Positions 41,255 through 49,482 of a DNA stretch of 64,000 nt are shown here, piece after piece. The notes under the pieces were generated by a model, which did no database searches, had not been told where the DNA came from, and was given only the letters and a program-made list of their open reading frames with translations. Position 1 is the first letter of the stretch; every line of letters begins with the position of its first letter. This DNA is from Saccharomycopsis fibuligera x Saccharomycopsis cf. fibuligera (lineage: Eukaryota; Ascomycota; Saccharomycetes; Ascoideales; Saccharomycopsidaceae), in assembly GCA_001936135.1 (NCBI GenBank), contig CP012822.1, positions 992,001 through 1,056,000 on the forward strand, read 5' to 3'. Position numbers and translations under genes: made by a program.

Positions 41255-42901
41255 ATGGCATACACTAAAGTCGACTTGAGCGCCGAAGAAGCTGCTTTTC
41301 AACAAGACATTGAGGAAATCAAAAGATGGTGGGCCCAACCACGTTGGAGAAAAACTAAGCGTATTTACACTCCTGAGGAAATCGCCGCTAAACGTGGTTC
41401 CTTGAAGATCCACTACCCATCCTCTGATCAAGCTAAAAAACTCTTCAAGTTGCTCGAAGAGCATGATGCCAAAAAGACCAGTTCTGTTACTTTTGGTGCT
41501 TTGGACCCTATTCATGTTACACAGATGGCAAAATACTTGGACACTGTTTACGTTTCTGGCTGGCAATGTTCTTCTACTGCTTCCACAAGTAACGAACCAG
41601 GTCCAGATCTTGCTGATTACCCAATGGACACCGTTCCTAACAAGGTGGAACATTTATGGTTTGCCCAATTGTTCCATGACCGCAAACAACGTGAAGAACG
41701 TTTCAGATTGACCAAGGAGCAAAGAGCCAAAACCCCATTCATTGATTTTCTTAGACCAATTGTTGCCGATGCCGACACTGGTCACGGTGGTTTGACTGCT
41801 ATTATCAAGCTTGTGAAGATGTTTATTGAACGTGGTGCTGCTGGTGTTCATATTGAAGATCAAGCTCCAGGCACCAAGAAATGTGGCCATATGGCTGGTA
41901 AAGTGCTTGTTCCTATCCAGGAACACATAAACAGATTGGTGGCCATTAGAGCTGCTGCTGATATTGCTGGTTCAGATTTACTTGCTGTTGCTCGTACTGA
42001 TTCTGAAGCCGCTACATTGTTAACCTCTACCATTGACCCAAGAGACCATTATTTCATCTTGGGCACCACCGACCCAAACATCCCAGACTTGAATGCAGTG
42101 CTCATAGAAGCCGAAGGTAAGGGATTACATGGTGAAGAACTTGCTGACATTGAAGCCAAATGGTTGGCTAAAGCTGATTTGAAATTGTTTGATGAGGCAG
42201 TTATTGAAGTTATCAAGAACGGCAACTACAGTAACAAAGACGCATTGATTAAAGAATTCACTAGCAAAGTTAATCCATTGAGCGGTACTTCTAATAAAGA
42301 TGCAAGAGCTCTTGCTAAAAAGCTCACTGGTAAAGATATCTACTTCAACTGGGAAGTCCCAAGAGTCAGAGAAGGTTACTATAGAATCCGTGGTGGTACT
42401 CAATGTGCTGTTAACAGAGGCCGTGCATTTGCTCCATATGCTGATTTGATTTGGATGGAATCTCGTGTCCCAGATTACGCTCAAGCTAAAGAATTCGCTG
42501 AGGGAATTAAATCCAAATATCCAGACCAATGGCTTTCTTACAACTTGTCACCTTCATTCAATTGGAATTTGGCTATGTCCGCAAGTGAACAGGAAACTTA
42601 TATTGCAAGACTTAGCAAGTTGGGCTACGTTTGGCAATTTATTACTCTTGCAGGGTTGCATACTACTGCTTTGGCCGTGGATAACTTTGCTAGAGACTTT
42701 GCCAAGTTTGGTATGAAGGCATATGGCCAGAATGTTCAGTCTAGAGAAATTGATGATGGCGTGGAAGTGGTTAAGCATCAAAAATGGTCTGGAGCTGAGT
42801 TGATTGATGGCATTTTGAAGATGACTACCGGTGGTGTTAGTTCGACCGCTGCTATGGGCAAGGGTGTCACTGAAGATCAATTTAAAAGTACAAAGTTGTA
42901 A
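41255..42901 (+). CDS. ICL1: Isocitrate lyase
   Basis: Encodes 548 residues, the usual fungal length. It splits isocitrate into glyoxylate and succinate, the first step of the glyoxylate shunt used on acetate, fatty acids and ethanol. The catalytic motif KKCGHM is at residues 208-213 with the active Cys at 210; [10 protein letters not shown] (about 169-178) and [11 protein letters not shown] form the Mg/substrate site. The C-terminus is STKL, a weak PTS1-like tripeptide (TKL), so peroxisomal targeting is possible but not canonical. Reading all codons, none is CTG, and TTG supplies most Leu, marking a strongly expressed CTG-clade gene. Upstream TATA and CSRE-like sites fit glucose repression and induction by C2 compounds. 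Confidence 0.97.
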   Translation: MAYTKVDLSAEEAAFQQDIEEIKRWWAQPRWRKTKRIYTPEEIAAKRGSLKIHYPSSDQAKKLFKLLEEHDAKKTSSVTFGALDPIHVTQMAKYLDTVYVSGWQCSSTASTSNEPGPDLADYPMDTVPNKVEHLWFAQLFHDRKQREERFRLTKEQRAKTPFIDFLRPIVADADTGHGGLTAIIKLVKMFIERGAAGVHIEDQAPGTKKCGHMAGKVLVPIQEHINRLVAIRAAADIAGSDLLAVARTDSEAATLLTSTIDPRDHYFILGTTDPNIPDLNAVLIEAEGKGLHGEELADIEAKWLAKADLKLFDEAVIEVIKNGNYSNKDALIKEFTSKVNPLSGTSNKDARALAKKLTGKDIYFNWEVPRVREGYYRIRGGTQCAVNRGRAFAPYADLIWMESRVPDYAQAKEFAEGIKSKYPDQWLSYNLSPSFNWNLAMSASEQETYIARLSKLGYVWQFITLAGLHTTALAVDNFARDFAKFGMKAYGQNVQSREIDDGVEVVKHQKWSGAELIDGILKMTTGGVSSTAAMGKGVTEDQFKSTKL

Positions 42902-43529
42902 CCACGATTCCATTAGATTTTGAAATTTTGGTTCCTTGATTATTTGTTTATTATAACCTTATCTGGTTTTTTATTTTTTTTCTTTTTGTTCAATTTTTCA
43001 TTTATTTACGGTTATGGTAGTTCTTTTATATTCATCACTTGCAAATAAAATACATGAATTAAAAACGTTATATTATAAATTATTGGCAAACTCAAGGGAA
43101 ATATAGTAGTTAGTACTGAAGTAGTTACCACCAGTTATACGGTAACGTCCACTATCCGACAATAGTGTAAAAGTGGACGTATTGAGACGTATTGAAAAAA
43201 TTCCTTGGCACTTTGCGGCTCATTTGTTAAAAGCAAAAGAGTCATAGGAGAGAAATGCTAATGATTCGAAGGAAAAAAAAAAAAATTTTTTTTGGTTCTT
43301 CTTGAGCTTATTTCAACAACAGCTGTACTTGTATTTATGTTGTCAAAAAGTGCTAAATTCTTTAGGATTGAACGCTATGAAACGATTGCAAAACATCAGG
43401 CAATTTTTTGGCTTCGTTTTTTTTCTGCCTTGCATCTAGAAAACAGTTATTATGTAAACGCTCAACTATTGTGCATGTATGGACATAGTACTGTCAGATA
43501 TAGTACTGTCAGATATAGTACCGCCCGTA
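42902..43529. other. Convergent intergenic region ICL1/SLO1
   Basis: 628 bp, T-rich ICL1 3' region, then an A/T block near 43272-43290 and a 15-bp tandem repeat at 43485-43521 just beyond the small SCOC-like gene. No gene seen. Confidence 0.5.
43485..43521. repeat. 15-bp tandem repeat
   Basis: ATAGTACTGTCAGAT occurs twice in full and once in part (7 bp), eight bases beyond the stop of the SCOC-like gene, so within its 3' UTR. Confidence 0.85.
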
Positions 43530-43763
43530 TCACTTTTTAGGGCTGAGAATGTCAGTGGACATCAAATTGCCCACGTAGTCCTGAAGATACTTGTTCTCGC
43601 TCTTTACTTTGTTGCATTGGCGCCTAATCTCATAAGTCTTGTTGATCATTGCTGCCACTCTGCTGCGGAGAACCACCACCTCCTCAAAGATTTGCTGCTG
43701 TTGTTGCTGCTGTTGTTGCTGCTGCTCTTCGCACACGCTGTTGTTGGTTTCCTCAGATGCCAT
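43530..43763 (-). CDS. SLO1: SCOC/Slo1-like short coiled-coil protein
   Basis: Encodes 77 residues (Saccharomyces Slo1 is 85). SCOC-family proteins bind Arl1/Arl3-type GTPases at the Golgi. An 11-residue Gln tract (residues 14-24, mixed CAG/CAA) is followed by one amphipathic coiled coil (about 26-70) whose end, KSENKYLQDYVGNLMSTDIL, matches the conserved SCOC pattern (KSEN-x-LxxYIxNLMSxS). It is short but credible because the conserved end lies at the expected position and the frame opens at a single ATG. A possible 5' exon was looked for and not seen. Confidence 0.7.
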   Translation of the reverse strand: MASEETNNSVCEEQQQQQQQQQQQIFEEVVVLRSRVAAMINKTYEIRRQCNKVKSENKYLQDYVGNLMSTDILSPKK

Positions 43764-44630
43764 GGTTCAGATGATAGTATTGTGTAGACTTTTTCTGCTC
43801 GTCAAGTTTCAAGTTTTCAGTATCGCTAATTAATGTGTTAGTCGATGCTTTGCTATGGTAATAAAATATAGGATATAAGGTAATGGTCGTTTGCACGAGC
43901 GGCTGGTGGTATTGGTGACGTTTTACGTTCTTCTGATAGTTGCTGCGCTAAAGTATTTTTAATTTCTTTCGCACATTGCACTAGTTTTACTTTTCCCGTT
44001 CCTGTGATTTTGCACACAAAGAAAAAAAAGGCGGCCATACTCGTGCCAATATGCATCGCGGTGGTTTCTGGTGTACGACAGCGCTGTCAACGCTCTAACT
44101 AATACATTGACTTTTCGCTTTCAAGGTAGCTCTGACACTCATTTAGGGTAGCGCGAGAAGCCTTTATAATTTGCGCTTGTAATACGATATCCAAATTACA
44201 CGAATTTAGTTGCTTACTGAAATAGCAAAATCTGCTGTTGAAACAAGTTGACAATTTGCTAATATTAACGCTTTTTGAGGACCTTACTTAGTTAGTAGGT
44301 TTTATATAGTCTTATGTTTTTGAAGAAGCTGGGATTGGTCACTTTGTTTTGCTTTGAAATGCAGGATTGCTTGACTGATAGTATAGATATGGCTTTTTCT
44401 AAACATCCTTATGACTTTTTGTTTCGCTCAAAATGATGAGGCCGTGCTCAGAGTAGATTTCTTTGCAATTTGGCTTCGGTAGTTCGGCTAATATCGCGCA
44501 ATTATTTTATTTTCTAATTAAAGTATATAAAACACCAAGTGCATTATTTGAAGATTACAAAATAGGCTTATGTGCCTAATGCGTGTATAAGGCTTCTTAA
44601 TTTTCCTGCTTCGACCAAACTTTTGGAAAA
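43764..44630. other. Intergenic region upstream of the SCOC-like gene
   Basis: AT-rich, no supported gene or RNA recognised. A 67-codon frame at 43853-44056 (minus) has no known domain. Confidence 0.45.
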
Positions 44631-44659
44631 GTAACCAACTTTTGACAAACATCGGCATA

Positions 44660-44880
44660 AGTTTCAAACCCAATTGAGGGGATATTTCCTTTTTCAAACT
44701 TTCCCTTCCTTGTTTGCATTTCTCGTCAGTCTGGGTTCACACTCGTTGAGGTAGATAACACTCGAATTGTTATCAAAGATTTTGTATAAAGGTTGGCGAC
44801 GTGTTTGTTCTAACACGCGTATATAGAGATGGGCGGAATAAAAAACAAGCCAACATGCACATCTAACATTTTATCATAAA
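44660..44880 (+). mobile_element. LTR-like fossil (family D)
   Basis: About 220 bp aligning by eye with 62080-62276 along its whole length: shared CATTTCC/TATTTCC start, CAGTCTG-x-TTCACA, TTGTATAAAGGT-GGCGACGTG, and a block ending TATAGAGATGGGCGGAATAA. The TATAAA plus downstream TATATAGAGATGG looks like an LTR promoter. It is old and broken, lying about 1.2 kb upstream of tRNA-Ile. Confidence 0.5.
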
Positions 44881-44954
44881 CTTTTTTTTTTCACAAACGA
44901 GATTGATATATTAACTACACATAAATGAATGAAAACGGAATTTCATAAGTCTAT

Positions 44955-45330
44955 GCAGTATAGTTCAATCACTATCATATAGGGTGTAATCTTCGGGGAA
45001 GATACGGCCCAGCTAATTAACGACTTATACAGATAAAAATGTTTCGGAATGAAGGTTCAGTTTTCGCTGAAATGCTTACTTTCAAAGATAGCTGTATCTG
45101 ATTTATTATAAGCTGGGGTTGAGTCATCTTTATATGGTATTTCGAACAAAATAAGGTTAAACTGGAAGTAATAATTATCAATATTATTGGCTAACTGTTA
45201 TGCAGTTATTGAAAATTTAACCTGGTCAATAATCCGGATGGTTGCGCAATATAGAGCAAAACATAAGTAAGTCAAAACCTCGTTAGTGTTTTAAAATTAG
45301 TAGTCTGATTGGAGTTGAAGTGACTCTAGA
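44955..45330. mobile_element. Dispersed repeat with coding-like relic (family E)
   Basis: Both ends (44955-44984 and 45264-45324) recur at 57861-57894 and 57905-57959, but the ~280 bp between them is absent there. That middle part has a protein-like stretch on the minus strand, not identified. Treated as a broken, old element fragment. Confidence 0.4.
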
Positions 45331-45599
45331 GATGATACTAAATACAACTGTGAAGTCTCAGGCACGCACAGGTCCTCAGAAAGAGTCTGTGTAGCGCTCA
45401 CCACGGGTATAAAACCGGGGCGTCGACCACTGTCTCAGCTCTGATATGCTATTATTCTATACTGGCCCTCAAGCCCCTGGTTCTTCTTGAATCAGTATGT
45501 TTTCTTCAGTCTCTTGACACTGTAATCTTTTTCGAAAATCTACAGCTCTTAGGCTACTTTTAACTTTCAGGAGATTCTCTATCCTGAGATACTCGTTCT

Positions 45600-46085
45600 T
45601 CTATTTCCAATATAACTAAATAATAATAAATATATAGCAATATTGGGTTGAACGGTATATAAATAATAATTACGGAATACTGATATCTCAGGGTTCATAG
45701 TTTTGGATATAAAAGCCTTATCTGTCAAATATTACTAAAATAATAATATATAATAATATTGGGTTGGACCATATATAAATATTAATCAGACTGAATGCAA
45801 AACATGTTAGAGATTCACGATTAATAGTGCTAAATACGCGAATCCTGTTTCATGATAAAAGGTCCACGGACTTATTCTGTACGAAGTGTTATTTAATTTC
45901 ATTCAGGTTTGTTGGTCTAGAGCTCAATTTTCGTCAAATAATCAGATTGAATATAACACATATTAGAGTTAAGCTATAAAAAGTAGTAAAAATAATTTCT
46001 GTAACCGCATAGTAGTCACTAATCAAGGTCATTGCGTGGCAATATCTCCTGATCTTATAAGTCTAGAACTCAATGCTCGTCCAGA
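45600..46085. mobile_element. LTR-like fossil cluster upstream of tRNA-Ile (family A)
   Basis: Two diverged copies of the AATATTGGGTTG block (near 45650 and 45760), the CTGATATCTCAGGGTTCATA block (45673), a full 27-bp TGTTGG motif (45910-45936) and a partial one (46061-46083). These match the pieces near 8.9, 58.3 and 61.3 kb. They form a layered, broken cluster ending about 40 bp before the tRNA. Confidence 0.55.
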
Positions 46086-46121
46086 GTCTGGTTATACTAT
46101 TACGCAACAATCCACAAAAGT

Positions 46122-46217
46122 GGTCCCTTGGCCCAGTTGGTTAAGGCGTGGTGCTAATATTCAGTCTTCAAAGGCAATGTTACGCCAAGATCAGCAGTTC
46201 GATCCTGCTAGGGACCA
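46122..46217 (+). tRNA. tRNA-Ile (AAT) with intron
   Basis: The 5' part GGTCCCTTGGCCCAGTTGG and 3' part CAGTTCGATCCTGCTAGGGACC match Saccharomyces tRNA-Ile(AAU) closely. Acceptor GGTCCCT/AGGGACC plus A. The anticodon stem TGGTG pairs with CGCCA; loop CTAATA (anticodon AAT at 46157-46159) is followed by a 22-nt intron between positions 37 and 38, so the mature length is 74. T-runs at 46225-46236 serve as terminator. Confidence 0.93.
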
Positions 46218-46275
46218 AAAATATTTTGTTTTTTTGCGTCCATGGCAAGACGCACACCACGTGTACCTGAATATC

Positions 46276-46278
<3 letters not shown>

Positions 46279-46307
<29 letters not shown>

Positions 46308-46322
46308 CTTTTTTTTTTTTTT
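46279..46322. repeat. Poly-T tract downstream of tRNA-Ile
   Basis: About 43 T with one C interruption, 62 bp after the tRNA. It is far longer than needed for Pol III termination and may be a retroposed or expanded tract. Confidence 0.9.
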
Positions 46323-46666
46323 GATCTGTTGTGTCTATACTCAATATATCATTGTTACCGCTTATCTAGTTCGTAGATAGGGCGGCACTCGATGCAATAC
46401 TTGTGAGGTATATCAACCATAATCAGTGTCCTATATTACTATAGTGGTAGAAGCAAACAATCGGCATGTAGACATAAATCGCAGCGAAAGATTTCTAAGA
46501 AAATAAGTCATGTACAATTCGATATACGACTGCTGGAAAACTTGAATTAGCTTTCCTGTACATAGGCAAATATGACAATTGTTACTTATTTGCTTACTTT
46601 ATATGCTTGCTTGCTTGCTTGCTGTTCTATCAAATCTTTTTATAGTTATTCTGCCAATTTTTTATT

Positions 46667-46921
46667 GTGGCGGTTTCTATTTTGAGTTGGGTGGGAAGCG
46701 AGACAAGGGGTACGGTCGCAAATATCAAAGTAATGGACATCCACTATTGGCGTTATCTTAAACTCCGCCGCTTCCTGAAATACAGCAGTATTTCAAAAAC
46801 GCTTACAGACCTCTATCAGCCTTTGCACAGTCTATCGACCTGCCCTACAAGAAGAAACTTGCACTATGAGAACATAGCCGAAAATGCGTTGGAGGATGAC
46901 AAATATTGGGATATGTTTTAG
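46667..46921 (+). pseudogene. Unidentified ORF fragment with repeated 3' flank
   Basis: 84 codons with a mixed, protein-like composition (HYWRYLKLRRFLKYSSI; ends ENALEDDKYWDMF). No domain was recognised. Its last codons and the next ~90 bp recur at 56461-56570 at roughly three-quarters identity, so this is probably the surviving 3' end of a dispersed gene or element. It could also be a small real gene; no promoter was identified. Confidence 0.35.
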
Positions 46922-47009
46922 AGTCCAGATCGTAGACTGGCTGCGTGCTCTAGAGCCTATACAAGATGGAGAGCAGTGGATAATGTGTTTCTATAGCTAT
47001 TCTAGATAG
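46900..47009 (+). repeat. Dispersed repeat F, copy 1
   Basis: About 110 bp from AAATATTGGGATATGTTTTA through CCTATACAAGATGGAGAGC to CTATAGCTATTCTAGATAG, with a diverged second copy at 56461-56570. It covers the end of the 84-codon fragment and its 3' flank. Confidence 0.6.
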
Positions 47010-47254
47010 GGTGGTCGAAAGTGCACCGCACCGCCCTTACCTTGGATAGTTATAATATAAAAACCAAGCATAGTACAAAACCAAATTCATTAGTTAGCTA
47101 ATCTGTTCAAAGACCATACATAGTCTATAGTAGCTGGCAGCTCCTCCGCAGCCATACCAGGGCTGTTGCGAGGACTGCCATTGCCTGGTGTACGAGTAGC
47201 GTGTCTAGTCCCCGTGCTCCCAATTGTTTATTTTATTTTTGGTTTGGTATGCAA
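47010..47254. other. Downstream region of the HLJ1-like gene
   Basis: No gene seen; contains the probable 3' UTR of the minus-strand J-protein gene. Confidence 0.5.
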
Positions 47255-48223
47255 TCACAATAAGCCGTGAGACTCGAGCTTATCGCAGGAAGGCGTAGGA
47301 AAGTTCTGGCCTCTTTCTAACTGTTCATGGTCAATGAAAAAGAAACCATAGGCATCGTGTATGAGATCCTCTTTTTTCTTGCGCTCCACAGTACACATAA
47401 AATTCAAATTCTGGATGTACTTTGTTTCTACTCTGTGATCCAAGCTCTTCAAGTCCTTCGCCTTGGAGTGCTCAAACTTATCTTGGGTTATGAAATAGTT
47501 GACGTTATAATTGGGAGTTGTGCGTTCATACTTGTACGGCCCTTCTTTCTTGAAGCTGTACTGCGGCTTGTTCGCGCTTTCGTCGCCAGTGAAGAACGAG
47601 GTCAAGATGGAAAACAAGACGATGATGACGATAGGCAATATTTGAGACAAATTCGACAGCAAGTCCTCGTTTCCAGCAGAGCCAGATGCCGACGCGGCTG
47701 CTCCTGGCGCTCTTCTGGTTCTTCTTCTGGTTTGTTGGAACGCAGGCCCGCCGAATGTTTGAAATGAGCCGCCCGGCCCAAACGTGAAGGTGGTGCCTGG
47801 CCCAGCACCACCGAAAAACATGTTGAAGATATCGTCATTGAACTCGAAATGAGCTGTGCCCGGCTGCCCAGCAGCAGCAAACGGAAATCCGGGATGACGA
47901 CCAGCACCACCAAACCCACTTGAGGAGGCGGCGGCGGCAGCCGCCGCCGATCTCAGATCAGGATCCTGGCCCGTTTGGTCATATATTCTCTTTTTGCTGG
48001 AGTCTGATAGCACTTCGAAGGCCTTGGACGCTGCTTTGAAGGCTTCGGGTGCATTTGGATGGCCGTTCTTGTCCGGGTGGATTTTCAACGCAAGCTTTCT
48101 GTAGGCCTTTTTGATATCTGTCTCCAGCGACGTTTTTTCCACCGATAAGATTCTGTAGTAATCGGCCTTCGAGCTGAGAATCTTCTCGACGATCACCTCC
48201 TGTTCTTTTGTGTACTTGGACAT
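47255..48223 (-). CDS. HLJ1: ER-membrane J-protein, Hlj1/DNAJB12-like
   Basis: Encodes 322 residues from the Met at 48223 (MSKYTKEQEVIV), chosen because it matches the Hlj1 start; the frame is open 43 codons further upstream but that part has no family similarity. A J domain spans about 19-85 with HPD at 49-51. A Gly/Phe/Ala-rich linker follows (about 95-185), then Arg-rich RRRTRR, one membrane helix (about 208-228, LPIVIIVLFSILTSFF), and a C-terminal luminal-type DUF1977 domain (about 235-320) that ends with a Cys. Saccharomyces Hlj1 (224) stops after the membrane helix, so this gene keeps the fuller DNAJB12/14 architecture. It recruits Hsp70 for ER-associated degradation. It is GC-rich relative to its neighbours. 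Confidence 0.87.
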   Translation of the reverse strand: MSKYTKEQEVIVEKILSSKADYYRILSVEKTSLETDIKKAYRKLALKIHPDKNGHPNAPEAFKAASKAFEVLSDSSKKRIYDQTGQDPDLRSAAAAAAASSSGFGGAGRHPGFPFAAAGQPGTAHFEFNDDIFNMFFGGAGPGTTFTFGPGGSFQTFGGPAFQQTRRRTRRAPGAAASASGSAGNEDLLSNLSQILPIVIIVLFSILTSFFTGDESANKPQYSFKKEGPYKYERTTPNYNVNYFITQDKFEHSKAKDLKSLDHRVETKYIQNLNFMCTVERKKKEDLIHDAYGFFFIDHEQLERGQNFPTPSCDKLESHGLL

Positions 48224-49482
48224 CCTGCTGTCTATTGGCTGCTGTTGGTTATCGAGAGAGCTGAAAGCGATTCGCCAATGCTCTTTGTGCGCGTACTGGC
48301 GAAAACAGAGGGAAAAGATACAAGTGGTGGATAATCGGCAACGCCCCAGCACTGTACGAAAAGCGGTGTTTTTATTTTTATCGGCCGATGACAGCCATTA
48401 ATTCATTATTGGGTTTTTTCCCATCTTTTTTTTTCTTTCTTTCTTTCTTTCTTTTTGTCCGTGCGGCATGAGCACCGCCACTGTCATCCATTACGTAACG
48501 CTGCCGCGGCTGCTGAGGTAAGCGAGAAGCGAGAGACGTCGCGCATTTGGGTGCATCACTCAGCGCAAACGGGCATATAGCCACAGCTTTTTTATTATTT
48601 TCGGGCTTGTTTGGCGTCACCTCCCAGGGCGATTGTGTGCTTTGTGCATTGCTTGCGCGTTCCGGCTCAACATGGCATTCAGTCAGCGGTGCACTTCACT
48701 ATTCTGCCGCGGCGAGCCGACTGGTTCGTATGTAGTCTTGGTCTGCTGGAACCGCAACCGCTCCTAGGCATCTGTGCTGAGACGCTCGCTCGCACAGACC
48801 AAGCGAAGCCCAGAGAAGTAGCCTCGCCCCCGCCGGACCGCGGCGGGGGCGTATTTCGGTGTCGGCATTTGCCGTCCTCGAGGAGAGGTGTGCTGGGGGC
48901 TGGGGAGCTGGGTCTACCGCGTAGCCATGTGTAGCTATCCCAACTCCCAACTCCCGGGACCGTGACGTTTGCCTTATCATCGAAGCAGCAATGCAGTGGG
49001 CGATAATGGTGCGTTGCCCGACTACAGCGTGGCCCTGGCCAAAGCTGTTGCGGGTTAAAATGGCTGCCGGCAGCGCACGTCGAGCCTGGTGCCTGGTGGG
49101 GAGGGGAGACGTGCGCCTAGCACCTCTTCTGGGGGCTCTGCAGCAACGAAGCTATCCCCTCGACCATCAGGCCGACCCCTGCTTTCGAGCCATTATGGCC
49201 GGTGGTATCGACCGATAGCGATGTTCTGCTGGCAGGCCCGCCGTTGGATCTGTCGATGATGGTGTTCGGTGATCAATCAGTAAAAATAAAGCGAAAAAGT
49301 CCGGGGGTTGCGAGCCCTGCACTCCGCTGCACCGTTCCCTTCGCCCAACAAAACAGTTCAACAGATTCACGTATAATATAATACTCAAATCACCACCTCG
49401 TCCTCCCGATTACTCACTCTTCCTCTCCAGCACCATCGATCTCCATCCAAGAGCCCCCCGTCGAACCCTCCTACCTCCCGCA
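48224..49482. promoter_or_regulatory. GC-rich divergent region HLJ1 / ACS2
   Basis: 1.26 kb, GC-rich from about 48470 to the ACS2 ATG, contrasting with the AT-rich rest of the window. Contains a CTTT repeat (48430-48453), an 11-bp inverted repeat of CGCCCCCGCCG (48825-48851) and several CCG/CGG triplets. The many open frames here on both strands come from the GC-rich composition and are not called. Confidence 0.6.
48825..48851. promoter_or_regulatory. GC-rich inverted repeat, 11-bp arms
   Basis: CGCCCCCGCCG (48825-48835) and CGGCGGGGGCG (48841-48851) are perfect inverted arms around a 5-base spacer, 632 bp before the ACS2 ATG. It includes a CCN6CCG match (CCGCCGGACCG) and GCGGGG Mig1-like cores, so zinc-finger or zinc-cluster binding is plausible. 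Confidence 0.5.

Noticed and set aside
48378-49388. Several 60-110-codon open frames in the HLJ1/ACS2 promoter
   Set aside because: They overlap on both strands in a GC-rich region where stops are rare by chance, and none shows conserved motifs.
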